64,000 nt of DNA from contig NZ_CP084752.1 in assembly GCF_020535545.1 (NCBI RefSeq), positions 2,507,501-2,571,500 on the forward strand, in the 5' to 3' direction. Positions 36,647-45,558 of the stretch are shown here, piece by piece (position 1 is the stretch's first letter; each line of letters begins with the position of its first letter). Below the pieces are notes generated by a model that was not told the origin of the DNA, made no database searches, and worked only from the letters and a program-made list of their open reading frames with translations. Made by a program: the position numbers and the translations under genes. Source of the stretch: Roseateles sp. XES5 (GTDB lineage: Bacteria; Pseudomonadota; Alphaproteobacteria; Rhizobiales; Rhizobiaceae).

Positions 36647-37633
36647 GTGGCCAGGCTCCGGCGCGATACACACACGGCCTATTCGGAATCGGCGGCGCTG
36701 CGGTTGCGCGCTGCCTGGCTCTACTACAATCAGGGCCTCACCCAGAAGGATGTGGCGGAGAAGATCGGCGTCAGCCGCACCACCGTCATCCGCATGCTCG
36801 ACGAGGCGCTGAAGCGTTCGGAGGTGCAGATCTGGATCAACGAGGGCATCGCCGATTGCGTGGATCTCGCGGGCCGGCTGGAAAAGGCCTATGGGCTGGA
36901 CGAGGCGGTGGTGGTGCCGGCGGCGGACAATGCCGAGGCGACCGCCAAGAGCGTCGGTCTTGCGCTCGGCCAGTTCCTCACCGAAGCGATCCCGGACGAT
37001 TGCACGGTGGGCGTCGGCTGGGGGCGCACGCTGACCGCCTCGCTTGCGAGCTTCCGCCCGGCGCGGCGCGAGCGGGTGAAGGTCGTCTCGCTGCTCGGCG
37101 GCGTGGTGGAGGCGCACCACATCAATCCCATCGAATATACCTGGCAGCTGGCGAGCCAGCTCGGCGCGGAATGCTATCTGTTCCTCGCGCCGTTGCTCGT
37201 CGACAGCGGCGAGACCAAGCGCAGCCTGATCGAGAAATGCGGGCTGAAGACGCTGTTCGACCTGGCGGAGAACATGGATATCGCCGTGGTGAGCTGCGGC
37301 GATATCGGCCCGCGCTCCAGTTCGCTCTCCCGCGACTTCATCGCCCGCAACGAGCTGGAGGAACTGATCGCCGCCGGCTGCGTCTGCGATACGATGTGCA
37401 ATTTCCTCGATGCGGAGGGGCACACGATCGACCACCCGATCCGCCATCGCGTCATGTCCATCGACCTCGATACCGTGAAGAAGGCGCGCCACATCGTGCT
37501 CGTTTCCGGCGGTGCGCACCGGGCGCCGGCCATCCGCGCCACCATTCGCCGCGTCGGCTGCAACACGCTGATCACCGACGAGGGGGCAGCGCAGGCCATG
37601 CTGCGGCTGGCGGAGAAATCCGCCGCCGCCTGA
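36647..37633 (+). CDS. sugar-binding transcriptional regulator, SorC/DeoR type
   Basis: 328-residue regulator: N-terminal helix-turn-helix (LTQKDVAEKIGVSRTTVIRMLDEAL) and a long C-terminal sugar-phosphate-binding domain with VGVGWGRTL, GGVVEAHHINP and DIGPRSSSL. Family members such as EryD and SorC respond to sugar phosphates. The GTG is used because GGAGG lies four bases upstream; an ATG seven codons earlier is the alternative. Divergent from tal, so pentose phosphate control is possible but unproven. Confidence 0.87.
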   Translation: MARLRRDTHTAYSESAALRLRAAWLYYNQGLTQKDVAEKIGVSRTTVIRMLDEALKRSEVQIWINEGIADCVDLAGRLEKAYGLDEAVVVPAADNAEATAKSVGLALGQFLTEAIPDDCTVGVGWGRTLTASLASFRPARRERVKVVSLLGGVVEAHHINPIEYTWQLASQLGAECYLFLAPLLVDSGETKRSLIEKCGLKTLFDLAENMDIAVVSCGDIGPRSSSLSRDFIARNELEELIAAGCVCDTMCNFLDAEGHTIDHPIRHRVMSIDLDTVKKARHIVLVSGGAHRAPAIRATIRRVGCNTLITDEGAAQAMLRLAEKSAAA

Positions 37634-37635
37634 GG

Positions 37636-37860
37636 TCAGATGAGATTGAGACGCACCGCGCGGGTCACCGCGCCGGTGACGTTGCGCACTTCGAGCTTTT
37701 CGATGGCGCTACGGAAGGCCTCGGCGACGCGCGGCAAGGCAAGGTCGGTTTCAAGCACGATATCGGCCGGCGTCTTGCCGTACGCGGCAAGTTCCAGGCA
37801 TCGCCTTTCGATTTCGGTCAGTTCTGGCAGGTGGGAAAGATCATTTTCCGGGGGTGTCAT
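37636..37860 (-). CDS. small LuxR-like helix-turn-helix protein
   Basis: 74-residue protein whose body LTEIERRCLELAAYGKTPADIVLETDLAL resembles a LuxR-type DNA-binding domain without any input domain. It ends RNVTGAVTRAVRLNLI. The stop is two bases from the convergent SorC-type gene. Start at MTPPENDL; no strong ribosome binding site. Target unknown. Confidence 0.75.
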   Translation of the reverse strand: MTPPENDLSHLPELTEIERRCLELAAYGKTPADIVLETDLALPRVAEAFRSAIEKLEVRNVTGAVTRAVRLNLI

Positions 37861-38047
37861 GCCGCCCGGCTTAAAGGCTCGGCGGGGATGCGCAAAGCGC
37901 AAGCTGTTCCAATGCTTAACGGCGCGCGGCCGTTTTTCGCCACTTTGTCCCATTGTGGAACGGCGCGCGGATTGTCGCAAAGGGAGCGGCATTTGCCTTT
38001 GCCCGCTGCTAGCTGGTAAGCCACGCGCGAACAGGCTGGAGACGTCA

Positions 38048-38632
38048 GTGACACCGAAGGAACAGAAGGCGGCGATCCGCAACGAGCGGCTGGCATTGCG
38101 CGATGCGATGGCGCCGGCGGCCCGCATCGAGGGCAGTCTCGCGATGGTCGAGCAGGCCGGCGACCGCATCGCCTTCGATCCCGGCGCGGTGATTTCCGGC
38201 TTCTGGCCCATCCGCTCGGAAGCGGATATCCGCCCGCTGCTGGCCCATCTGCGCACGCGCGGCGCGCGGCTCTGCCTGCCGGTGGTGCTCGATCGCGAAA
38301 CCATCGTCTTTCGCGAACTGGTCGTCGGAGCGCCGATCGTCAAGACCGGTTTCGGCACGACCGGGCCGGGACCGGAGGCCGCCGTGCTCGATCCGGATAT
38401 CCTTCTGGTGCCGCTTTCGGCCTTCGACCGGAGCGGCCACCGTATCGGCTACGGTGCCGGCCACTACGACCGGGCGATCGACCGCCTCAAGGCGAAAGGT
38501 CGCACGCCGGCGCTCATCGGCATTGCCTTCGACTGCCAGGAAGTGGCATCAGTACCGGCCGAGCCGCATGACGTGCCCCTCGACGGCATTCTCACCGAAA
38601 GCGGCCTCCGCATGTTCCAACGGGTTTCATAA
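38048..38632 (+). CDS. 5-formyltetrahydrofolate cyclo-ligase
   Basis: Converts 5-formyl-THF to 5,10-methenyl-THF using ATP, keeping the one-carbon folate pool usable. 194 residues with KAAIRNERLALRDAM near the start, PLSAFDRSGHRIGYGAGHYDRAID (family signature) and ALIGIAFDCQEV. GTG start with GGAG six bases upstream. In many bacteria this gene (ygfA) sits right after 6S RNA; here tal and a regulator intervene. YmdB-type gene follows nine bases later. Confidence 0.92.
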   Translation: MTPKEQKAAIRNERLALRDAMAPAARIEGSLAMVEQAGDRIAFDPGAVISGFWPIRSEADIRPLLAHLRTRGARLCLPVVLDRETIVFRELVVGAPIVKTGFGTTGPGPEAAVLDPDILLVPLSAFDRSGHRIGYGAGHYDRAIDRLKAKGRTPALIGIAFDCQEVASVPAEPHDVPLDGILTESGLRMFQRVS

Positions 38633-38641
38633 GGCAAACAG

Positions 38642-39466
38642 ATGCGTTTTCTCTTTCTCGGCGACATGGTGGGCAAGACCGGACGGACAGCCGTCTGGGA
38701 GCGCCTGCCGGGCCTGATCAGCGATTTCAAGCTGGATTTCGTCGTCGTCAACGGGGAGAACGCGGCCGGCGGCTTCGGCATCACGGAAGACATTTTCCAG
38801 GAGACGATCAACGCCGGCGCCGACGTCGTGACGACCGGCAACCATGTATGGGACCAGAAGGAGGCCGTCGGCTTCGCCGGCCGGCATGACCAGTTCCTGC
38901 GGCCCGCCAACTATCCCGCCGGCACGCCCGGGCGTGGCGCGAACCTCTTCATCGCCCGCAACGGCGCGCGCGTGCTCGTCGCCAACATCATGGGCCGCGT
39001 CTTCATGCATCCCGAGCTGGACGATCCTTTCACGGCGGGTGAAACGATCCTGGCCTCCTGCCCGCTCGGCGAGCAGGCCGACGCCATCATCTTCGATTTC
39101 CACGCCGAGGCGACGAGCGAGAAGCAGTGCTTCGGCCATTTCGTCGACGGGCGCGCCAGCGTCGTCGTCGGCACGCACACCCATGTGCCGACCGCCGACT
39201 GCCAGATCCTCAACGGCGGCACCGCCTATATGTCCGATGCCGGCATGTGCGGCGATTACGATTCCTCGCTCGGCATGGACAAGGAAGAGCCGCTCAACCG
39301 CTTCATCTCGAAAATGCCGAAGGGCCGCTTCGAGGCGGCCTCCGGCCCCGCGACGATCTGCGGCCTGGCGGTCGAGATCTCCGACCGTACGGGCCTTGCC
39401 GAAAAGGTGGCGCCGCTCCGCCTCGGGCCGCGCCTCGCCGAGGCGGTGCCGGATTTCTGGCGCTGA
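38642..39466 (+). CDS. YmdB-type metallophosphoesterase
   Basis: 274-residue phosphodiesterase of the TIGR00282 family, which in Bacillus hydrolyses 2',3'-cyclic nucleotides. Metal ligands are visible in LFLGDMVGKTGR, VVNGENAAGGFG, TTGNHVWDQKE and VVGTHTHVPTAD. Probably co-transcribed with the folate enzyme gene upstream. Cellular role in alphaproteobacteria unknown. Confidence 0.88.
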   Translation: MRFLFLGDMVGKTGRTAVWERLPGLISDFKLDFVVVNGENAAGGFGITEDIFQETINAGADVVTTGNHVWDQKEAVGFAGRHDQFLRPANYPAGTPGRGANLFIARNGARVLVANIMGRVFMHPELDDPFTAGETILASCPLGEQADAIIFDFHAEATSEKQCFGHFVDGRASVVVGTHTHVPTADCQILNGGTAYMSDAGMCGDYDSSLGMDKEEPLNRFISKMPKGRFEAASGPATICGLAVEISDRTGLAEKVAPLRLGPRLAEAVPDFWR

Positions 39467-39487
39467 ACGCCCGCATCGGACCCTGCG

Positions 39488-40024
39488 TCAGATCATGTGA
39501 CGCAGGTGATCGGCCGAGCCGCTGTTGAAGACGAGATGGGCCTTCACGCCGACGTCGGGTTCTTCGTCGGGGTTGAGGTTCGCCTTGGCGATCTCCCAGC
39601 CGAATTTCAGCTTGCTGCCGGTCGAAGCCCAGATTTCCACGTCCTCGATCTCGAGGGCGAGCATGGTGAGCGTCGGGTCGTCCTTGCCGTGGTCGAACCA
39701 GGCCTCGACCACCGAACTCCAGTATTCATCGACCTTGGCGGCATCCTTGCGCACGGAAATGCGGCCGGCGACGCAGGCATGGTAGTCATGGTCCTTGCCG
39801 ACCACGCAGAAATGCGCCCGCGAGGCCGGTGAAATGGTTTCGACGATTTCCGCGTCCGTCTTGGTAAAGAACCAGATGGTCGCCGTCTGTCGGTCGAGCT
39901 GCGGCGCCATCGGTTGCATGTGCATATGGCTGCCCTCGATGCCGAGCATGCCGGCATGGACGCGGTCGATCTCGTCGAAAAGCTGTTCTTTCGGATTTTC
40001 ACGCGCTCGGGTGAGATTGGACAT
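39488..40024 (-). CDS. pyridoxamine 5'-phosphate oxidase-fold protein (general stress type)
   Basis: 178-residue split-barrel flavin-binding protein like general stress protein 26. The barrel covers about residues 15-150 (QTATIWFFTKTDAEIVETI, FCVVGKDHDYHACVAGRISV). It probably binds FMN or another cofactor; no PdxH active site is evident. The start (MSNLTRARE) has GAGGAACAGCC upstream; longer upstream readings are unlikely. Convergent with the YmdB-type gene. Confidence 0.83.
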   Translation of the reverse strand: MSNLTRARENPKEQLFDEIDRVHAGMLGIEGSHMHMQPMAPQLDRQTATIWFFTKTDAEIVETISPASRAHFCVVGKDHDYHACVAGRISVRKDAAKVDEYWSSVVEAWFDHGKDDPTLTMLALEIEDVEIWASTGSKLKFGWEIAKANLNPDEEPDVGVKAHLVFNSGSADHLRHMI

Positions 40025-40192
40025 GGCTGTTCCTCGCAATCGTTGGGAATGGATGTCCGGGGAAACGTGAGGAACGGGGCAAGGTTCCGGGGGCGCATGC
40101 TCAAGGGATTGTGATCGTGCCGGCCGCCGGCGCGCCTCGACCCGCCCGGTCGGCGGGCGCATAGTCGCGCCGTCCGATGAAGGGAGCCGCCC

Positions 40193-41029
40193 ATGCCGCA
40201 TCTCCTGCTCATGTTCCTGGCCGCCGTCGCCCTTGCGGCTTTTGCCGTAGCGCGGCCGGTGTCCGCCCAGTCCGAAACGCCGGTCAGTCAATGCCAGATG
40301 ATCGCCCGATCCCTGCCTTCCGTCACCTTCGCCAGCTTCGCTGCCGAACCCGCGCTTCAGGTGCAGACGACGGCCAACGAGGAGGTGCGCATCACCTATG
40401 TCGGCCATTCGACCTTCTTCCTCGAAACGCCTGGTGGCGTGAGGATCGCCACCGACTATAACGGCTGGTTCAAACCGCCGGCGCTGCCGACCGTCGTGAC
40501 GATGAACAAGGCGCATTCCAGCCACTATACGCTGAACCCGGACCCTGGAATCGACCATGTTCTGCATGGCTGGGACGACGCTTCGGACAGGGGCGCGGAT
40601 CACGATGTCGTGGTGGGCGATGCCTATGTCCGCAACGTGCCGACCGACATTCGTGGCTGGGGCGGCGCGATGGAGCCGAATGGCAATTCCATCTTCATCT
40701 TCGAGGTCGCCGGCCTGTGCATCGGCCATCTCGGCCACCTGCATCACGAGCTGACCGAAAGGCAGTATGCCGAGATCGGTCGGCTCGATGTCGTGATGGT
40801 GCCTGTCGACGGCGGGCTCACCATGGGGGCCGAGAGCATGAGCCGCGTCGTGCAGCGCCTGCGCTCCGCGCTGATCCTGCCCATGCACCGGCGCGGGCCG
40901 CCCATCGGCCGGTTCCTGGCGATGTTCGGCGAAGGGTTCGATGTGGTGACGGATGACAGCGCGACGATGACGGTTTCCGCCCGCAGCTTGCCGAAGCGCC
41001 CGACGATTCATATTCTCTCCGGCGTTTGA
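40193..41029 (+). CDS. exported MBL-fold metallo-hydrolase
   Basis: 278 residues: signal peptide (LLLMFLAAVALAAFA, cleavage near VSAQS) then an UlaG-like beta-lactamase fold with ITYVGHSTFFLETPGG, GHLGHLHHELT (histidine cluster) and VDGGLTMG. The usual HxHxDH motif is altered to SSHYTLNPD, so the metal site may be non-standard. Substrate unknown. A small exported protein gene follows 15 bases later. Confidence 0.82.
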   Translation: MPHLLLMFLAAVALAAFAVARPVSAQSETPVSQCQMIARSLPSVTFASFAAEPALQVQTTANEEVRITYVGHSTFFLETPGGVRIATDYNGWFKPPALPTVVTMNKAHSSHYTLNPDPGIDHVLHGWDDASDRGADHDVVVGDAYVRNVPTDIRGWGGAMEPNGNSIFIFEVAGLCIGHLGHLHHELTERQYAEIGRLDVVMVPVDGGLTMGAESMSRVVQRLRSALILPMHRRGPPIGRFLAMFGEGFDVVTDDSATMTVSARSLPKRPTIHILSGV

Positions 41030-41044
41030 TGCCGGAGTCTTGTC

Positions 41045-41539
41045 ATGCGTGCCCTCCTTGCCCTGCCGATCGTCCTCCTTTGCTCTGCTCCCGCGCTTGC
41101 CGGCGGCGCCCCGACCCCGGGCGGCCCGGCGGCGGAATCCGGCCAGCCGCGCGAAACGGCCAAACAGCCGGTCGAGGCGGCGCCGACGCGGACGCTTGGC
41201 GAGGCCGAGCATTTCGTCATGCCATCGGGCAATATCGGCTGCACCTATATCCCGGAGGGCGGAACCGCGGTCTACCAGCCGGCGGATGGCGGCCCGGAAC
41301 TTGCCTGCGACCGCATCGAGCCGAAATATCTGCGGGCCACCCTTGGCCGCGCGGGCAAGGCGGTGGTGCTGTCCGATGTCGGCGACCAGGGCTGCTGCGG
41401 CGCGGAGAAGACGCTCGACTATGGCGAGGTCTGGCGCGGCGGTCCGTTCACTTGCTACTCGGAGCGGACGGGGCTGACCTGCGAACGCGGCGACGGCCAC
41501 TCCTTCCTTCTCAGCCGCGCCCGCGTCAGGGCCGACTGA
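41045..41539 (+). CDS. exported cysteine-containing protein
   Basis: 164 residues: signal peptide (ALLALPIVLLCSAPALAGG), a Pro/Glu-rich spacer, then a small domain with five cysteines (GNIGCTYI, ELACDR, GDQGCCGAE, FTCYSE, LTCERG), likely with disulfides. It resembles DUF6636-type secreted proteins; I am not sure of the family. Co-transcribed by position with the MBL-fold gene. Confidence 0.7.
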   Translation: MRALLALPIVLLCSAPALAGGAPTPGGPAAESGQPRETAKQPVEAAPTRTLGEAEHFVMPSGNIGCTYIPEGGTAVYQPADGGPELACDRIEPKYLRATLGRAGKAVVLSDVGDQGCCGAEKTLDYGEVWRGGPFTCYSERTGLTCERGDGHSFLLSRARVRAD

Positions 41540-41694
41540 GCTTTGTTCGCCGGGATGCTGGACGCGCGGCGACAATGAAATTATAAGGCGGCATTCCAAA
41601 AATCGGGGCGGCAGGCTGGTGTGTTATCGCGGCATGTGCTCCGGTACACAGACCGGCGACCGAAGAAAAGGGCGCCAAACGAGACAGGGGTGCC

Positions 41695-42441
41695 ATGGCT
41701 GGCCATTCACAGTTCAAGAATATCATGCACCGCAAGGGTCGGCAGGATGCCGTGCGGTCGAAAATGTTCTCCAAGCTTGCCCGTGAAATCACGGTCGCGG
41801 CGAAGACGGGCATGCCCGACCCGGCAATGAACCCGCGCCTGCGCCTGGCGATCCAGAACGCCAAGGCACAGTCCATGCCGAAGGACAATATCGAGCGCGC
41901 GATCAAGAAGGCCGCCGGCGGCGATGCGGAGAACTACGAGGAAGTCCGCTACGAGGGTTACGGCCCGGGCGGCGTCGCCGTCATCGTCGAGGCGCTGACC
42001 GACAACCGCAACCGCACCGCCTCTTCCGTCCGTTCGACCTTTTCCAAGGCCGGCGGCGCGCTCGGTGAAACCGGCTCGGTGTCCTTCTCCTTCGATCGCG
42101 TCGGCGAAATCACCTACAAGCTTTCCGTGGGCGACGCCGACAGCGTCATGGAAGCCGCCATCGAGGCCGGCGCCGAGGACGTGACGACCGACGAAGACGG
42201 TCACACCATCATCTGCGGTTTCGAGGATATCGGCGACGTTTCCAAGGCGTTGGAAGACACGCTCGGCGAAGCCGAGACGGTCAAGGCGATCTGGAAGGCG
42301 CAGAACACCGTGCCGGTCGACGAGGAAAAGGCGCAGTCGCTGATGAAGCTCATCGACACGCTGGAAGACGACGACGACGTGCAGAACGTCTACTCGAACT
42401 TCGAGGTCTCCGACGAAGTCATGGCCAAGCTTTCGGCCTGA
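41695..42441 (+). CDS. YebC/PmpR family regulator or translation factor
   Basis: 248-residue protein with the family opening [18 protein letters not shown] and the block [23 protein letters not shown]. YebC proteins were described as DNA-binding regulators (PmpR), and later ones as factors easing ribosome stalling on proline stretches. It often accompanies ruvC, as here, with an opposing flavin-dependent oxidoreductase gene between. Terminated by a strong hairpin. Confidence 0.93.
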   Translation: MAGHSQFKNIMHRKGRQDAVRSKMFSKLAREITVAAKTGMPDPAMNPRLRLAIQNAKAQSMPKDNIERAIKKAAGGDAENYEEVRYEGYGPGGVAVIVEALTDNRNRTASSVRSTFSKAGGALGETGSVSFSFDRVGEITYKLSVGDADSVMEAAIEAGAEDVTTDEDGHTIICGFEDIGDVSKALEDTLGEAETVKAIWKAQNTVPVDEEKAQSLMKLIDTLEDDDDVQNVYSNFEVSDEVMAKLSA

Positions 42442-42462
42442 TCGACCGCACATTCATTGCAG

Positions 42463-42497
42463 AAAGGCCGGACGCCGCAAGGCTCCGGCCTTTTTTC
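42463..42497 (+). terminator. intrinsic terminator of yebC
   Basis: Stem AAGGCCGGA/TCCGGCCTT and a six-base T-run, directly before the end of the opposing luciferase-like gene. Confidence 0.9.
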
Positions 42498-42498
42498 G

Positions 42499-43500
42499 TC
42501 ATGCGGCCCTGGCAAGCGCCTGCTGTGCCTCGGCGAAGAGCCGCAGCGATTGCAGCCGTGCCTCCATGCCGTAGACCGGCATGGAGACGATCAGTTCGTC
42601 GGCCTTGGTCAATGCGAGGAAGTCGGCGATGCGGCGCTGGATCGTCTGAGGCCCGCCGACCACGGCATATTGCAGCGTGTGCTCGACCATGACGCGTTCC
42701 TGCTCGCTCCACAGGCCCTCCATGCTGTCGACCGGTGGCGGGAAGGCATCCGGCGCGCCGCGGCGCAGGCGCACGAAGGATTGCTGCATGGAGGTGAAGA
42801 TGTGCTGCGCCTCGGCGTCCGTATCGGCCGCCGCCCCCATCACGCCCACCATGACATGGGGCCGGTCGAGGTATTGCGAGGGCTCGAAGCGTTCGCGGTA
42901 GATTTCCAGCGCGCTCAGCAGCATGTCCGGCGCGAAATGCGATGCGAAGGCAAAGGGCAGGCCGAGCATGCCGGCCAGATGTGCCGAATAATGGCTGGAG
43001 CCGAGCAGCCAGACAGGCACGTTGCTGTTCGCGCCGGGGACCGCGAGAACCTTCTGGTCCGGGTTCGGCGGCCCCATGAACTGCATCAGTTCGATGACGT
43101 CCTGCGGGAAATTGTTGGCGGCGCTGTCGAGGTTGCGGCGCAGCGCCTGCGCGGTGCGCATGTCCGTGCCCGGGGCGCGGCCGAGGCCGAGGTCGACGCG
43201 GCCGGGAAAGAGCGCGGCGAGTGTGCCGAACTGTTCGGCGATGACGAGCGGCGAATGGTTCGGCAGCATGATGCCGCCGGAACCGACGCGGATCTTTTCC
43301 GTGCCCGCGGCGACATGCTGGATGACGAGGGCGGTGGCGGCGCTGGCGATGCCGCGCATGCCGTGATGCTCGGCGAGCCAGAAGCGCTTGTAGCCATGGG
43401 CTTCCGCCTCCTGCGCAAGGCGGCGGGAATTGGCGAGCGACTGGGCGACGGTGCCGCCTTCGATGACCGGGGACAGGTCGAGAATGGAAAAGGGCACCAT
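42499..43500 (-). CDS. LLM-class flavin-dependent oxidoreductase
   Basis: 333-residue luciferase-like monooxygenase with a TIM barrel: FSILDLSPV at the start, [22 protein letters not shown] and [10 protein letters not shown]. It uses reduced FMN or F420-like flavin to oxidise an unknown substrate. Start MVPFSIL; longer readings into the ruvC region are not credible. Divergent from ruvC. Confidence 0.9.
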   Translation of the reverse strand: MVPFSILDLSPVIEGGTVAQSLANSRRLAQEAEAHGYKRFWLAEHHGMRGIASAATALVIQHVAAGTEKIRVGSGGIMLPNHSPLVIAEQFGTLAALFPGRVDLGLGRAPGTDMRTAQALRRNLDSAANNFPQDVIELMQFMGPPNPDQKVLAVPGANSNVPVWLLGSSHYSAHLAGMLGLPFAFASHFAPDMLLSALEIYRERFEPSQYLDRPHVMVGVMGAAADTDAEAQHIFTSMQQSFVRLRRGAPDAFPPPVDSMEGLWSEQERVMVEHTLQYAVVGGPQTIQRRIADFLALTKADELIVSMPVYGMEARLQSLRLFAEAQQALARAA

Positions 43501-43659
43501 GAGCGCGGCCTCGTGTAAGGGAATTTGATCGTGCTCCCATGTAGGTTCAGTTTCATGAAATCCAAGCGATGGCGGGCGCGATTTCGCGCGGCGGCGATAT
43601 GTTTTTGTTTTGTTCACATTTCGCTGGCAGGGTCCGGTCGACGGGACTAGGGTTTTGAC

Positions 43660-44172
43660 ATGCAGGAAACGATTCGCATCATCGGCATCGATCCGGGGCT
43701 TCGGCGCACCGGCTGGGGTATCATCGAGACGCTCGGCAATTCGCTGCGCTTCGTCGCCTCCGGCACGGTGACCTCCGATGGCGACATGGACCTCGCCTCC
43801 CGCCTCTGCCAGTTGCATGACGGCCTCGCCGAGATCGTGCACGGCTACAAGCCGGACGAGGCTGCCGTCGAGCAGACCTTCGTCAACAAGGATGCGACGG
43901 CGACGCTGAAGCTCGGTCAGGCGCGCGGCATCGCCATGCTGGTGCCGGCACGCGCGGGCCTGCGCGTTGCCGAATATGCGCCGAATGCCGTCAAGAAGGC
44001 GGTCATCGGCGTCGGTCATGGCGAGAAGCAGCAGATCCACATGATGCTGAAGGTGCTGATGCCCAAGGCGACGTTCGTCGGCAACGACGCCGCCGACGCG
44101 CTCGCTATCGCCATCTGCCACGCCCACAATCGCCAGGGCCTTTCCGGTCGCCTTGCAAAGCTCGCGGGCTGA
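43660..44172 (+). CDS. ruvC: Holliday junction resolvase RuvC
   Basis: Endonuclease that cuts four-way junctions symmetrically as a dimer, acting with RuvAB. 170 residues; acidic catalytic residues appear in IIGIDPG (D11), [10 protein letters not shown] and [13 protein letters not shown]. Normally followed directly by ruvA and ruvB; here a toxin-antitoxin pair intervenes. Confidence 0.96.
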   Translation: MQETIRIIGIDPGLRRTGWGIIETLGNSLRFVASGTVTSDGDMDLASRLCQLHDGLAEIVHGYKPDEAAVEQTFVNKDATATLKLGQARGIAMLVPARAGLRVAEYAPNAVKKAVIGVGHGEKQQIHMMLKVLMPKATFVGNDAADALAIAICHAHNRQGLSGRLAKLAG

Positions 44173-44178
44173 TTTGTT

Positions 44179-44212
44179 CTTGACTTGTTCCTGTTGCGGC
44201 GGTAGGTAATAC
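44179..44212 (+). promoter_or_regulatory. promoter of the vapBC-type pair
   Basis: CTTGAC with a -10 overlapping the left half of the operator palindrome (TAGGTA at 18 bases). Weak -10. Confidence 0.4.
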
Positions 44213-44227
44213 CTCAGAGGTATTACC
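44205..44227. promoter_or_regulatory. operator palindrome of the vapBC-type pair
   Basis: Perfect ten-base arms GGTAATACCT and AGGTATTACC around CAG. The right arm ends on the base before the ATG and contains the ribosome binding site AGAGG, so a bound antitoxin would block both polymerase and ribosome. Confidence 0.75.
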
Positions 44228-44491
44228 ATGCGTTTGACGGAAAAGGGCCAGGTGACGATCCCGAAGGACATCCGCGACCGGTTGAACATCGGTCCGGGTT
44301 CCGAAGTGGATTTCGTCGCCGACGAGAAGGGCGCGCGGCTGATCGTCGTTGCCGGCGGCAAGGCGGCGGAGCCCGACGATTTCGCGGCCTGGCTGAAAAG
44401 CCGGACCGGCACCTTCGACACCGGCGGCATGACGGCGGACGAATATATGGACTGGCTTCGGGGACCGCGCGATGACCTCGGTTCTGATTGA
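44228..44491 (+). CDS. vapB: AbrB-type antitoxin (VapB/MazE-like)
   Basis: 87-residue protein with an N-terminal swapped-hairpin DNA-binding domain ([19 protein letters not shown]) and a C-terminal part ([28 protein letters not shown]) that should wrap the toxin. It overlaps the toxin gene by 20 bases. The adjacent palindrome is its likely operator. Confidence 0.87.
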   Translation: MRLTEKGQVTIPKDIRDRLNIGPGSEVDFVADEKGARLIVVAGGKAAEPDDFAAWLKSRTGTFDTGGMTADEYMDWLRGPRDDLGSD

Positions 44492-44888
44492 TACCGACAT
44501 CCTCATCGACGTCTTCGGGCCGCAAACGCCGTTCAAGGCCTGGTCCTCAGGTGTCATTCTCGCGCTGAAGGCGGATGCGCAGTTCATTCTGTCGCCGATC
44601 GTCTGGTCGGAGCTGGCAGGCACGATGGCGAGCGAGGATGCGCTGGCCCAGTCGCTCGCGCGTCTCAATCCGGTCCGCGAGGCCCTGCCTTTTACCGCCA
44701 CCTACCAGGCCGGGCTGGCGCACCAGCGCTATCGACGCGCCGGCGGGCAGCGCGAGCGGACCTTGCCGGACTTCCTCATCGGCGCGCACGCGGCCGTACG
44801 CGCCCATCGCCTTCTCACGCGGGATCCGGCGCGCTACCGCCCCTATTTTCCCGCGCTCGACATCATCTCTCCCGAAACCCATCCCTGA
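44472..44888 (+). CDS. vapC: PIN-domain toxin (VapC-like)
   Basis: 138-residue PIN-domain ribonuclease. Acidic active-site residues are visible as D7 (LIDTDILID), E47 (WSELAG), D100 ([10 protein letters not shown]) and D118. VapC toxins cleave tRNA or rRNA when not held by the antitoxin. Complete and apparently intact. Located between ruvC and ruvA. Confidence 0.87.
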   Translation: MTSVLIDTDILIDVFGPQTPFKAWSSGVILALKADAQFILSPIVWSELAGTMASEDALAQSLARLNPVREALPFTATYQAGLAHQRYRRAGGQRERTLPDFLIGAHAAVRAHRLLTRDPARYRPYFPALDIISPETHP

Positions 44889-44900
44889 CGGACCTCAACC

Positions 44901-45518
44901 ATGATCGGCAAACTCAAAGGCACCATCGACGAGATCGGCGAAGACCACGTGGTGCTCGACGTGCACGGGGTCGGCTATGTCGCCCATTGTTCGGCGCGCA
45001 CGCTCGGCAAGCTCGGCTCGGCCGGCGAGGCGGCGGTGCTGTTCATCGAGACCTATGTGCGCGAGGACCAGTTCAAGCTGTTCGGCTTCCTGACGGCGCT
45101 GGAGCGGGAATGGTTCCGGCTGCTGCAGAGCGTGCAAGGCGTCGGCTCCAAGGTCGCGCTGGCGGTGCTGTCCACGCTGACGCCCGGGGAACTGGCGAAC
45201 GCCATCGCATTGCAGGACAAGACGGCGGTGTCGCGTGCGCCCGGCGTCGGGCCGAAAGTGGCGGTGCGCATCATCACGGAACTGCGCAACAAGGCGCCGG
45301 CCTTTGCCGGCGAGGCCGCAGCTTCCATCGGCCTCAAGCAGGAGATCGGCGAGGGCGTCGCCGCCGCGCCTGTCGCCGATGCCGTTTCGGCGCTCACCAA
45401 TCTCGGCTATTCGCGCGACCAGGCGGCCAATGCCGTCGCGGCGGCGCTGAAGAACGGCGGGGAGGGGGCCGACAGCGCCAAGCTCATCCGCCTCGGCCTC
45501 AAGGAATTGTCGCGGTGA
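44901..45518 (+). CDS. ruvA: Holliday junction DNA helicase subunit RuvA
   Basis: Binds four-way DNA junctions as a tetramer and recruits RuvB. 205 residues with the OB-fold [26 protein letters not shown], helix-hairpin-helix motifs around [17 protein letters not shown] and [11 protein letters not shown], and a C-terminal RuvB-binding domain ([21 protein letters not shown]). Starts 12 bases after the toxin gene; native in codon use. Confidence 0.96.
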   Translation: MIGKLKGTIDEIGEDHVVLDVHGVGYVAHCSARTLGKLGSAGEAAVLFIETYVREDQFKLFGFLTALEREWFRLLQSVQGVGSKVALAVLSTLTPGELANAIALQDKTAVSRAPGVGPKVAVRIITELRNKAPAFAGEAAASIGLKQEIGEGVAAAPVADAVSALTNLGYSRDQAANAVAAALKNGGEGADSAKLIRLGLKELSR

Positions 45519-45558
45519 TGCGGTTGCTTTGCGCCGTGGACAATGGGAATAGGGCTGC

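Noticed and set aside
40025..41599. N-terminal extension of about 525 codons to the PNPOx-fold gene
   Set aside because: It overlaps two well-supported exported-protein genes on the other strand, and the real start has a good ribosome binding site.
43501..44430. Extension of the LLM oxidoreductase frame upstream by 310 codons
   Set aside because: It is antisense to ruvC and vapB, and the family N terminus (FSILDLSPV) begins at the chosen ATG.
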